Of a stretch of DNA of 64,000 bases, positions 54,494-62,853 are shown in pieces. Position numbers and translations under genes: made by a program. The notes beneath the pieces were generated by a model. That model saw only the letters and a program-made list of their open reading frames with translations. It had not been told where the DNA came from and made no database searches. The DNA is from Flavobacterium sp. YJ01 (GTDB lineage Bacteria; Bacteroidota; Bacteroidia; Flavobacteriales; Flavobacteriaceae): NCBI RefSeq assembly GCF_029320955.1, contig NZ_CP119757.1, positions 1,550,001-1,614,000 on the forward strand, read 5' to 3'. The first letter of the stretch is position 1, and each line of letters begins with the position of its first letter.

Positions 54494-55894
54494 TTAAAAT
54501 GCATTTTCATCCCCTTTAAGGGTTAATACAACGGTAAGCAGACAAATTTTCAAGTCTTTTATCATACTCCAGTTTTGCAGATAATCTATATCGGCTTTTA
54601 CTCTGCGCTTCATATCAGAAACTTTTTTAGTTTCTCCTCTGTGTCCTGATATTTGGGCCAAACCCGTAATTCCTGGTTTTACAAAATGACGCACCATAAA
54701 ATCATTGATCTGATTATTATAATCTTCAGTATGTTTGAGCATATGGGGACGCGGCCCTACTACACTCATATCGCCCAATAAAACATTGAAAAACTGGGGA
54801 AGTTCATCCAAACTGGTTCTTCTTATAAACCTGCCTATTGGCGTTACCCGCATATCTCCTTTTTTGGCCTGCAGGCTGTCACTTTCTGTATTTACAGCCA
54901 TGCTTCTAAATTTGTAGCAGTAAAAAGACTGATTTTTTTTGCCTGTACGAAGCTGTTTGAACAAAACAGGTCCTTTACTTTGTTTTTTTATAATAAATGC
55001 AAGAACAGGGTACAGCCACGATAGGATAAAAATGATGACCAGCAGACTGAAAACAACATCAAAAACCCTCTTAATGAGTCTATTATAAGCATTTTGAAGC
55101 GGTTCATATCTGGGTCGAATAATATGGAAGTTTTCGTAACTGGTACTGCTGAACGAATGTTTAGAAATATCAGATAAATCCGGAACAAATTTTAATCGGA
55201 TGCAGTATCTGTCAGCCAACTCGAAATAAGTATTCAAATCATCTATAAACTCCGTTTTTACAACAATGTATAATTCCTGAATTCCTCTTTCTGATGATTT
55301 GTGAATGGCATTTATGAGCTCTCCGTTAAAAGATGATTTATCTCTTAAATTATGATCTTCAAGGTCATTAATGATTCCAAGGAAATTAAAAAAATAAGAA
55401 TTACTTTCTAATTTAGATGCCAATTGAATGCTTGTTGAATTAAACCCATAAATAGCAACAACAAAAGGTTTTTTAACCCATTTTTTTATATTGTTTAAAA
55501 CGAAAGTGAAAATAACCCTCGATAGCAAAAGATAAAAAAGCAGAAAAGTAAACTGCAGCATACTAGCTCCTATAGTCAGCTGATATCTTTTTAAGCCCTC
55601 AAAAAAAACAATATAGCTTTGCCAAAATATAAACTGACATAAAAAAACACGCCAGCTGTTGCGATAAAAAATAGGCAGACTGAAAACAGTATCCAGACGA
55701 TATAGATTAAAATATAAAGTGGTCAATAACCATCCTGCCGCTGCAATTAAATGACTATTATTGACAAAAGACCAAGTCCATTGTACATCTGTTTCTTCGG
55801 CAAAATAAAAGAATAATGATATACTTATAACTACCGCAGCAATATCAGATAAAATACTGCAAAAAATAAAAGTAAATTTATGTCTGTTACGCAT
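54494..55894 (-). CDS. Undecaprenyl-phosphate sugar-1-phosphate transferase (WcaJ/WbaP-like)
   Basis: A 466-residue polyisoprenyl-phosphate hexose-1-phosphate transferase that starts repeat-unit assembly. The N-terminal half has four membrane helices and a CoA-binding-like Rossmann segment (AIYGFNSTSIQLASKL). The C-terminal catalytic domain starts with a further membrane helix (VVFSLLVIIFILSWLYPVLA) and has the family motifs KRVFDVVFS, KQLRTGKKNQSFYCYKFRSM, RTSLDELPQFFNVLLGDMS, VGPRPHM and RHFVKPGITGLAQISGHRG. Glucose- or galactose-1-phosphate is the likely substrate. It overlaps the VanZ-like gene by 8 bases. Confidence 0.94.
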   Translation of the reverse strand: MRNRHKFTFIFCSILSDIAAVVISISLFFYFAEETDVQWTWSFVNNSHLIAAAGWLLTTLYFNLYRLDTVFSLPIFYRNSWRVFLCQFIFWQSYIVFFEGLKRYQLTIGASMLQFTFLLFYLLLSRVIFTFVLNNIKKWVKKPFVVAIYGFNSTSIQLASKLESNSYFFNFLGIINDLEDHNLRDKSSFNGELINAIHKSSERGIQELYIVVKTEFIDDLNTYFELADRYCIRLKFVPDLSDISKHSFSSTSYENFHIIRPRYEPLQNAYNRLIKRVFDVVFSLLVIIFILSWLYPVLAFIIKKQSKGPVLFKQLRTGKKNQSFYCYKFRSMAVNTESDSLQAKKGDMRVTPIGRFIRRTSLDELPQFFNVLLGDMSVVGPRPHMLKHTEDYNNQINDFMVRHFVKPGITGLAQISGHRGETKKVSDMKRRVKADIDYLQNWSMIKDLKICLLTVVLTLKGDENAF

Positions 55895-56354
55895 TTCTAT
55901 AAAAAAAATAATGATTTAACTTCCTGAATGATACAGCAACTGTCCCACCGAAGATACCTCCGGCTATTCCAAAAATGATATCCATAAAATCCGGATGCCT
56001 GTCTGATATAAAAAACTGTCCCGCTTCTGCCAGACAAACAATCACTGTGCAGATTATAATCGTATTTCTCCCTGCAAAAAGAAAATTCCTTTCTTTGTAA
56101 ACGGCAACTGATTCCCAGCCTGTTTCACAAAAAAAACCTAATAACAGAAAAGGAACTGCTGTACGCAGATTGAGATATTCATTAGTCCATTCTATTATAA
56201 ATTGTGGTAAATAAGTTTCGGTTCTTAAATTGGAAGAAGGCAACCATGAATAATAAAAAATAGCTGCTGTGCAGATTAAAAACAATACTGTTGTAATGGC
56301 TCTTCTGTTACTTTTGTGATTACTATTTTGCATTACAGAAAAAAGTCTAAGCAA
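55887..56354 (-). CDS. VanZ-like family membrane protein
   Basis: A 155-residue membrane protein with four hydrophobic segments and the VanZ-like C-terminal pattern AEAGQFFISDRHPDFMDIIF followed by GIAGGIFGGTVAV. Such proteins are common in Bacteroidota polysaccharide operons, but their biochemical role is not established. The gene overlaps its neighbours on both sides (8 bases each). Confidence 0.75.
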   Translation of the reverse strand: MLRLFSVMQNSNHKSNRRAITTVLFLICTAAIFYYSWLPSSNLRTETYLPQFIIEWTNEYLNLRTAVPFLLLGFFCETGWESVAVYKERNFLFAGRNTIIICTVIVCLAEAGQFFISDRHPDFMDIIFGIAGGIFGGTVAVSFRKLNHYFFYRNA

Positions 56355-57105
56355 TAGGTTCTAAATTCAAATATTGTTTTAATGCCCTTAGCTTTTTCTT
56401 AAATACTGCAGTAAAGGCTGGTAGACCATGATGTCTGTAAATACGGTAATCCTCATAAAGAACTTCAAATGCCCTGCTTCGGGATGTGCTTAGACCGCCC
56501 ATTTTCATTTTTACTAAATAAGTATTAAGATAGGCCAGCTTTATTCTGCTTTTAAATAAATAACGCAGCAGGAACTCCGTATCCGACGCTATTTTGAAAT
56601 CAAGGTCATAATAGCCTAGTTTTTCAATAATACTTTTTCGCAGATACACTGTAGGATGGAGTGGCAACCAGCCGGATTTTATTTTTTTATAATTGTAAGC
56701 CCCTCCTATTCTATTTCTTACAATTTTTTCTTCACTATCATTTGTTACATAAATTCCATCACCATAAACTCCATCACGGGATGGAAACATTTTAAACATG
56801 GTAACAATTTTCGAGACAACCTCACTATCATAAAACGCATCATCAGAATGCATCAATCCGATAACGTCTCCAGTTGCGATTTTTAATCCTTTATTAATGG
56901 CATCATACATTCCCTTATCCGGTTCAGATATGTAGGTGCTTATTCTCTCTTTATAAGATTGAATGATTTCGTTTGTGCCGTCAGTTGAATTTCCGTCTAT
57001 AATAATATATTCTACATTGGGATAATCTTGTGACAAAACACTCTCTATACAATTTGCAATGGTCTCTTTTCTATTGTAACAAATAGTAATGATAGAAACT
57101 TTCAT
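56347..57105 (-). CDS. Glycosyltransferase family 2
   Basis: A 252-residue GT-A enzyme. The N-terminus KVSIITICYNRKETIANCIE and the block YIIIDGNSTDGTNEII are the usual GT2 nucleotide-binding start. The metal motif is MHSDDAFYD (about 82-90) and an acceptor region follows (HPTVYLRKSIIEKLGYYDLDFKIASDTEFLLRY). It is close to WcaA-type colanic-acid transferases. It adds a sugar to the lipid-linked repeat unit in the cytoplasm. Confidence 0.92.
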   Translation of the reverse strand: MKVSIITICYNRKETIANCIESVLSQDYPNVEYIIIDGNSTDGTNEIIQSYKERISTYISEPDKGMYDAINKGLKIATGDVIGLMHSDDAFYDSEVVSKIVTMFKMFPSRDGVYGDGIYVTNDSEEKIVRNRIGGAYNYKKIKSGWLPLHPTVYLRKSIIEKLGYYDLDFKIASDTEFLLRYLFKSRIKLAYLNTYLVKMKMGGLSTSRSRAFEVLYEDYRIYRHHGLPAFTAVFKKKLRALKQYLNLEPIA

Positions 57106-57281
57106 AATGTTTTTTTTAAGTTAATTTGAATCTTAGAAGCAGCAATAGCTTTGTAAAAATGGGTTGAGAATAGCGCGGGGAAATCTTCATCATCTAAAAA
57201 AAATGATGCTTTTTTGACTATTAAAAATAAAATGATTATTTAAAAATCTCCCGGAACCAGAAAGAGCACACTAAAAATAAA
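57106..57281. other. Non-coding gap in the polysaccharide operon
   Basis: A 176-bp A/T-rich spacer between the GT2 and WcaF-like genes. I see no gene and no clear hairpin; it may hold an internal promoter for the downstream part of the operon. Confidence 0.3.
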
Positions 57282-57830
57282 TTACCAGCGTTCTTTCACC
57301 AATTGAGGAGGGTTGCCGCTAAAAACGCCATTTTCAGGTAATGACTTCGTTACTATTGAACCAACTGAAACAATAGTATTAATCCCGATTTTGACATTGG
57401 GACCAACAAATGATGCTGCTCCTACCCAGCTTCCATCCTCCAGCACTATTACACCATTTCTATAGGGCATTGTTGGATCTTTATAATCATGGTTGCCTCC
57501 ACAGACAAAAACTTTCTGACTGATACAAACATTATTGCCAATAGTCAGCAATTCAAAATTCAAAAAGAATACTTCCTCACCAATCCAAACATTATCTCCT
57601 ACAACTAACTTCCAAGGGAAATGGATGTTCACTCTGGGTTTAATTACTAAGCCTTTACCTACTTTGGCACCAAAGGCTTTTAGTAAGAACACTTTAAACT
57701 TTGAAGGATATGGGATTGCCGAAAGAAAAAAAACAACCTTTATAACATACCACAGCATCTCTTTTACTTTAGATGCACCACGGTCAAGACCTAACTGGGA
57801 ATTGAATAAATCTAAACGGACTTTTTTCAT
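57282..57830 (-). CDS. WcaF-like hexapeptide acyltransferase
   Basis: A 182-residue left-handed beta-helix O-acetyltransferase of the colanic-acid WcaF group. After an N-terminal helix (VVFFLSAIPYPSKFKVFLLKAFGAKVGKGL), hexapeptide repeats run through VNIHFPWKLVVGDNVWIGEE and CISQKVFVCGGNHDYKDPTM. The end is GSWVGAASFVGPNVKIGINTIVSVGSIV. The catalytic His is likely in GGNHDY. It probably acetylates a sugar of the exopolysaccharide. Confidence 0.88.
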   Translation of the reverse strand: MKKVRLDLFNSQLGLDRGASKVKEMLWYVIKVVFFLSAIPYPSKFKVFLLKAFGAKVGKGLVIKPRVNIHFPWKLVVGDNVWIGEEVFFLNFELLTIGNNVCISQKVFVCGGNHDYKDPTMPYRNGVIVLEDGSWVGAASFVGPNVKIGINTIVSVGSIVTKSLPENGVFSGNPPQLVKERW

Positions 57831-57841
57831 AATAATTTGAT

Positions 57842-58927
57842 TTAAATATGTTTAATAACTTTGAAAATTTTACCTGCGAACTTTTCTTCCGTAAAATAAG
57901 ACTGTACATATCTTATGTTAACCCTGCTGTACTTAGCGACAAATTCTTCCAGTTTTCCATTAATTTCCAGCAGCGTGTTAAATATGCATTCCGGGCTTTT
58001 CGAGGGAACAAAACAGCCGTTTTCTGTACTGATGATATCAGGTATTCCAGAAAATTTGGTAGTAACGATTATATTTCCGGTTGCCATAGCTTCGATTAAT
58101 GAAATCGGCTGTCCTTCCATACGATAATAGGTTGGTAAAACAAAAACATTAGATCCTTCCAACAGATCGATCTTGCTCTGCCCCGATACAACCCCATGGT
58201 ATTTAATAAAGCCAAGGAGTTCCTGAAATTTATTATTTATAATAACCTCTGATTCATCTTCAATTTTACCTGCGATGTCAGCTTCAAAAGCAACTCCCGC
58301 ATTTTTCAACAAAATTAAGCTGTCTAAAAAGTCTAAGATTCCTTTTTCCTCCATTAGGTTACTCAAATAAAGTAGCCTTAATTTATCTTTGGGCTTTACT
58401 ACTGCAGCTTTCTGAACTAAACTATCCTGAGCAAAATTCTCGACTATAAAAACTTTCTTTGGATTCAACAGTCCGTCAAAATTGGTTTTTAAAGATTCCG
58501 AAAGAACAATTCCTGCGGCAGCTCTTCGTATAAAGAATGCAAAGGCCCTTTTTTTCAATCCCTTTAAAGATTTATATTCATTACCCAGATGATTTCCGTG
58601 AATATGAATAATGTAAGGTCTGCTTGTCATTAAACAGTAAAAGTAAAAAGGCATATATTTTACAATCCCAAAAAAAGTTTGTCCCGGTGTTGTATAAACT
58701 ATATCCGATTTAGAAATTGTTCTTGTTTTTTTATAGACCTTTAAAAAGGAAAAAACTTTACCAAATGAAAAACGTCCTACATTTTCTGAAGAAATATTTT
58801 TTGAACTCGTATTTATAATATCTACCGAAATTTCTTTTTTCAGTTCTAGCTGCTTTAAGAGGACTTGATTAGCTAACGAACAACCGTTAATAGGCTTGGG
58901 AAATGGACCAATAATAAGTATCTTCAT
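57842..58927 (-). CDS. Glycosyltransferase family 4
   Basis: A 361-residue GT-B enzyme. The N-terminal domain starts KILIIGPFPKPINGCSLANQ, with a donor/acceptor loop typical of retaining GT4s. The C-terminal domain has LRLLYLSNLMEEKGILDFLD (about 186-205), and the nucleotide-sugar E-x7-E pattern is EGQPISLIEAMATGNIIVTT. It has no membrane segment. It probably elongates the lipid-linked repeat unit. Confidence 0.92.
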   Translation of the reverse strand: MKILIIGPFPKPINGCSLANQVLLKQLELKKEISVDIINTSSKNISSENVGRFSFGKVFSFLKVYKKTRTISKSDIVYTTPGQTFFGIVKYMPFYFYCLMTSRPYIIHIHGNHLGNEYKSLKGLKKRAFAFFIRRAAAGIVLSESLKTNFDGLLNPKKVFIVENFAQDSLVQKAAVVKPKDKLRLLYLSNLMEEKGILDFLDSLILLKNAGVAFEADIAGKIEDESEVIINNKFQELLGFIKYHGVVSGQSKIDLLEGSNVFVLPTYYRMEGQPISLIEAMATGNIIVTTKFSGIPDIISTENGCFVPSKSPECIFNTLLEINGKLEEFVAKYSRVNIRYVQSYFTEEKFAGKIFKVIKHI

Positions 58928-58931
58928 ATGT

Positions 58932-59471
58932 TTATATTCTATCTCTCTGTATTAATGAACTCTCGATTTGCTGCTCCCATTTAATGGCTTTCTCAGTTAA
59001 TTTCCCGATTATCTGCCCTGGGTTTCCAATAACAATGGCATCAGAATAAATGGTTCCTCTTACTACGCTACCTGCCCCTATTACCACATTGTCGTGAATA
59101 ATAGTTCCAGGCATGATGATAGCCCCCATTCCTATGAATACATTTCTGCCGATATGGATTTCTTTTTTGAAAGCAAGATCTGTCGCAGGCTTTTTATTCA
59201 ATGCAATAAGACCAGTAGTTAAGGAATAATCATGTGTCAGCAGAATCACTTTTTCGGAGATGACCACACGTTCCGATAAATAGATTTTATTAAAATCATC
59301 AAATCTTACCTGAGTTGAAATATACCTTGGAAGGCCATTCATTTTTACTCCCACCATTTTCAAAATGAAGTTATAGCCCTTCATATAAAACCTCGGCATT
59401 CTACCGTCAAAAGGCTTCAAAAAGGTCTTAAGAATATGAAATGCCAGTTTTAAAAACAGCCTATTGATCAT
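58932..59471 (-). CDS. Hexapeptide-repeat acyltransferase
   Basis: A 179-residue left-handed beta-helix protein. Hexapeptide runs include YISTQVRFDDFNKIYLSERV, EIHIGRNVFIGMGAIIMPGT and IIHDNVVIGAGSVV. LTHDYSL holds a candidate catalytic His. It resembles the maltose/galactoside O-acetyltransferase group. It overlaps the flippase gene by 4 bases (ATGA), so it is translationally coupled and presumably modifies the same polymer. Confidence 0.85.
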   Translation of the reverse strand: MINRLFLKLAFHILKTFLKPFDGRMPRFYMKGYNFILKMVGVKMNGLPRYISTQVRFDDFNKIYLSERVVISEKVILLTHDYSLTTGLIALNKKPATDLAFKKEIHIGRNVFIGMGAIIMPGTIIHDNVVIGAGSVVRGTIYSDAIVIGNPGQIIGKLTEKAIKWEQQIESSLIQRDRI

Positions 59472-61009
59472 AGTTTTTTATTTATTATATTTTGTATTAA
59501 AGCGATAAAATATTTCAGTTCATCTGTCTTAAAGTAAACCAGAACAATAATGATGTTTGGAATTACTAAAGCAATGACTGCCTTTCCCAAAAAACCTGAA
59601 AAACTATCCGGAAGAAAACCCTGCAAATAATTTACTGTTAGATATGAAGAAGCCAGAATAACAGTATACTTGACCAGCATAATGTAATACGGAAAGACTT
59701 TTTTTTGGAAACCATATTTAAAAACCACATAGGGTTCCCACCATATATTTGTAGTTAGATTACTTATTATTGTAGCGATAATTATAGATTCGATTCCCCA
59801 TTTTAAGACTAATAAAAAGAAAAACGAAAAGAATAAATTGATAATTGCTTCAAATAAGGATTTCCATTTAATGGGCCAAAATAAACCTTTGGCGTCTATA
59901 AAAATCTGAGAAGTAGTTCTCATTCTATCCAGATAGAAATTGAATGTGATCAGAAAGGTTATTAATGTAGAAAAAACGTATTGTTTTCCCCAAATTAAAT
60001 GGATAAATGGATTAACCAATGTGCTCAGGGCTATAAAACAGCAAATAGCAAAATAGGCATTGATAAAAAATAATTTTTTAAAAAAAGTATGCGATTCATC
60101 ATCTGATTTTTCTGCCACATAATTTCCAACACTTGCTGTTATTGGCAGCAACATCTGCATGAAAACAATTCTAATGGTATTGGTCAGCAATAAATAGTTA
60201 GAATAAATCCCCATGGCCACTATTCCAACAAATTTTGAGATTAATAAATCATCCACTCCTGTAATGACAACAGAACCTAATTTACTGAATGACATCGCAA
60301 ATACATTTCGTCTCAAGGCAATCTTATCTCTTCTCTCAATTTTTTTATGCTTATAATAGATCAGATAAGGAAATAACTTGTCTGCTTTTTTAGATATAGA
60401 ATAATTCCCTAAAAAAGTGCACAGAATCTGAATGATCAGAAAACTTAAAAAATCATGGAATAAAAATAGGACTGCAATTTGTAAAGTTCCCTTGATAATA
60501 TTGAAGTAAAGCTGATTTAATGAATCTATATGTCCATTCTGGCTGGCAATTATTAATGATCTTTTATAATTAAAAAAATAGCTTATAGAAGTATTAAATA
60601 AATAGAGCAGATAGATAATCCATAAAGAGGGGAGTTCCTTTGGCAATTCTGATAAATCATTGATAAAGAAATGTAAAAAAGGAATTAAAAATAAACCCGT
60701 AACAAATATGATTGTACCAATGATTTCATAAACCTTAGAAAAATAATTCATTAGTTTTGAAACCTGAATTACATCGTTTTCGGCCAACGGCGCATACATG
60801 GCATAAATAATTGCTGTTCCAAATCCAATCTCTGCGAAAGACAGCACCGAAAGAATATTGGTAAATAATCCATTAATTCCTAAATAAGCCGCTCCTAAAG
60901 TTTTTATAAATATAGTACGGACTGCAAAATTTAAAATTATCGTGATCAACTGGCCTATTAAAGCTGCTGCAGAATTTTTTATAGAACTTCGGGTTCTGTT
61001 TGTTGTCAT
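59468..61009 (-). CDS. wzx: Wzx-type polysaccharide flippase
   Basis: A 513-residue membrane protein with about 12-14 hydrophobic helices, of the MATE-like polysaccharide transporter family. The N-terminus SIKNSAAALIGQLITIILNF, then FIKTLGAAYLGINGLFTNIL, is the usual Wzx start. It moves the lipid-linked repeat unit across the inner membrane. A Wzy polymerase is not seen in the window and may lie to the right. Confidence 0.9.
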   Translation of the reverse strand: MTTNRTRSSIKNSAAALIGQLITIILNFAVRTIFIKTLGAAYLGINGLFTNILSVLSFAEIGFGTAIIYAMYAPLAENDVIQVSKLMNYFSKVYEIIGTIIFVTGLFLIPFLHFFINDLSELPKELPSLWIIYLLYLFNTSISYFFNYKRSLIIASQNGHIDSLNQLYFNIIKGTLQIAVLFLFHDFLSFLIIQILCTFLGNYSISKKADKLFPYLIYYKHKKIERRDKIALRRNVFAMSFSKLGSVVITGVDDLLISKFVGIVAMGIYSNYLLLTNTIRIVFMQMLLPITASVGNYVAEKSDDESHTFFKKLFFINAYFAICCFIALSTLVNPFIHLIWGKQYVFSTLITFLITFNFYLDRMRTTSQIFIDAKGLFWPIKWKSLFEAIINLFFSFFFLLVLKWGIESIIIATIISNLTTNIWWEPYVVFKYGFQKKVFPYYIMLVKYTVILASSYLTVNYLQGFLPDSFSGFLGKAVIALVIPNIIIVLVYFKTDELKYFIALIQNIINKKL

Positions 61010-61033
61010 TAAAAATTATGTTTTTTTATAAGA

Positions 61034-61717
61034 TTACTTCTCCCAACGAACATTCTCCTTAACCATTACTGCCGGTATGCCGCCAATAATTATGTTAGGT
61101 TCCGAAAAGGATTTTGTTACAATAGAGCCTAAAGCCACTATGCTGCTGTCTGGAATTGCCACTCCTTTAAGAACAGTCGCATAACTTCCTATCCAGACTT
61201 TGCTTCCTATCGAAATTGGCCTGTTGGTATTGATGATATTTTTATCTTGGTCAAAAATGTGGTGTCCATCGCCATCCCGAATATGAATATTCCAGCCTGC
61301 CAGTACATTATCTCCAAAAGTTATAGTCGTATTGCTAGCACAGAAGAAATTCTGATTTGCTGTAAAGTTTTTTCCAAAAACGATTTGTCCACCGTTATCC
61401 GCTCTTAACGATACTCCTCTTGCAAAATGAGCGCTACCTACAAAAGCAACTTTACATTCTTTTTTAATAGTCCAGTAGCTAAAGCGATTGCACTCATTTC
61501 CAACCGCGCCTTCTCCCCAGCCTATTTTAATCATTCCAAATCTTGGGGTTTCATTTAATACAACTGTATTCCTGTATAGCGAACAGAACTTAGTTCTATA
61601 ATCTACCAAAATGGGAAGCTTAATAGCTATTTTAGGTTCAAACAAACAGAAATTAAAATAGATCGTTTTAGGCAGGCTGAAGCTTAACCGTACTGCTTTT
61701 TTAATCAGATGAATCAT
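61034..61717 (-). CDS. Hexapeptide-repeat acyltransferase, longer form
   Basis: A 227-residue beta-helix acyltransferase. The hexapeptide part is about 85-215 (RGVSLRADNGGQIVFGKNFT, TTITFGDNVLAGWNIHIRDG, PISIGSKVWIGSYATVLKGV), and IHIRDGDGHH has the likely catalytic His. It is unlike the two other acyltransferases of the locus in its N-terminal 80 residues. It overlaps the next GT4 by 4 bases and so is part of the same transcript. Confidence 0.87.
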   Translation of the reverse strand: MIHLIKKAVRLSFSLPKTIYFNFCLFEPKIAIKLPILVDYRTKFCSLYRNTVVLNETPRFGMIKIGWGEGAVGNECNRFSYWTIKKECKVAFVGSAHFARGVSLRADNGGQIVFGKNFTANQNFFCASNTTITFGDNVLAGWNIHIRDGDGHHIFDQDKNIINTNRPISIGSKVWIGSYATVLKGVAIPDSSIVALGSIVTKSFSEPNIIIGGIPAVMVKENVRWEK

Positions 61718-62853
61718 AACTGCTGCTTTAATATGGTATTACATAATTTTACTAATTCTTCACCTGAATGCGTCCAACTGTATTTTTTGGCATTTTCATA
61801 ACCAGACTCAATCAGCTTTTTTCTAAAATCGGCATCTCCTATAATTCGCTCTAAAGCATATTTAGTTTCCTCAATTTCAAATGGATCTACTAGTACTGCT
61901 GCATCGCCAGCAACTTCTGGCATAGACGAAACGTTAGAAGTAATAACAGGAGTTCCTGCAGCCATGGCTTCTATAATGGGCAGACCAAAACCTTCGTAAG
62001 ACGATATAAATGCCATTGTCAAAGCCAATTTATAAACCGCCGGCTTGTCTTGTTCATCGATGTAAGGTGTAAAAAAAACCTGCTCTTCTATGTTAAGATT
62101 AGCTGCCAGCTTTTTCAAATCTTCATTTCCCTGAGTAATCACTAAACTGACTTCTGCTCTTATATCTTCAGAAAGCAAAGCGTAAGCTCGAATCAAATTA
62201 CCTACATTTTTATGGATGCGTATTCCTCCAAGATATACCACAAACTTATTGGGCAACTGATATTTTTCTTTGACTTTTGTTAAGTGTTCTTGTTCTATTT
62301 CATTGTTGTACAACTCAAAATCAACACCATTAGGAATGACAAAAATTTTATTTTTGTTGTATAAAAACTCTTCCAGAATGTCTTTTTTAGAGGCCTCCGA
62401 TATTGTTATCAAATAATCAGAATGGCGGATTGCATAATCAATATCATTTCTGTAATCTATTTGTATCTGGTCATTTTCTGTAGCGACTCTTAAGGGTATT
62501 AAATCATGAATTGTACTGATTACAATACCGCTGTAACTGACTCTCGGAATTTTATAAGTCAGGAACAAATTAATATCTGACTCGCCGTGCATCATATTGT
62601 GGTAATAAAAAGGCAGTGCTTTTTTTATTAATCTCGAATACACAACTTTAGCGGGAACTGATGAATATTTTACTGGAAAGGAGAATCTTTCTAATTCATT
62701 TTTTTTGACCCCTCTCACAAAATTAAAACTGCCGAAAATTTTATATAATTTACTTTTTTCTAATTCGGCTATTAATTTATTGGCAAACAGAGCAATTCCG
62801 GAACCTTGATTGTTTACAGGCTGCAGATTAATATTTATGGTATTTCTTTTCAT
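61714..62853 (-). CDS. Glycosyltransferase family 4
   Basis: A 379-residue GT-B enzyme. The donor domain has FVVYLGGIRIHKNVGNLIRA (about 203-222) and SSYEGFGLPIIEAMAAGTPV with the E-x7-E pair. The N-terminal part has NNQGSGIALFANKLIAELEK and TIHDLIPLRVATEN. It resembles mannosyl/rhamnosyl GT4s of O-antigen clusters. Overlaps of 4 bases on both sides indicate tight coupling. Confidence 0.93.
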   Translation of the reverse strand: MKRNTININLQPVNNQGSGIALFANKLIAELEKSKLYKIFGSFNFVRGVKKNELERFSFPVKYSSVPAKVVYSRLIKKALPFYYHNMMHGESDINLFLTYKIPRVSYSGIVISTIHDLIPLRVATENDQIQIDYRNDIDYAIRHSDYLITISEASKKDILEEFLYNKNKIFVIPNGVDFELYNNEIEQEHLTKVKEKYQLPNKFVVYLGGIRIHKNVGNLIRAYALLSEDIRAEVSLVITQGNEDLKKLAANLNIEEQVFFTPYIDEQDKPAVYKLALTMAFISSYEGFGLPIIEAMAAGTPVITSNVSSMPEVAGDAAVLVDPFEIEETKYALERIIGDADFRKKLIESGYENAKKYSWTHSGEELVKLCNTILKQQL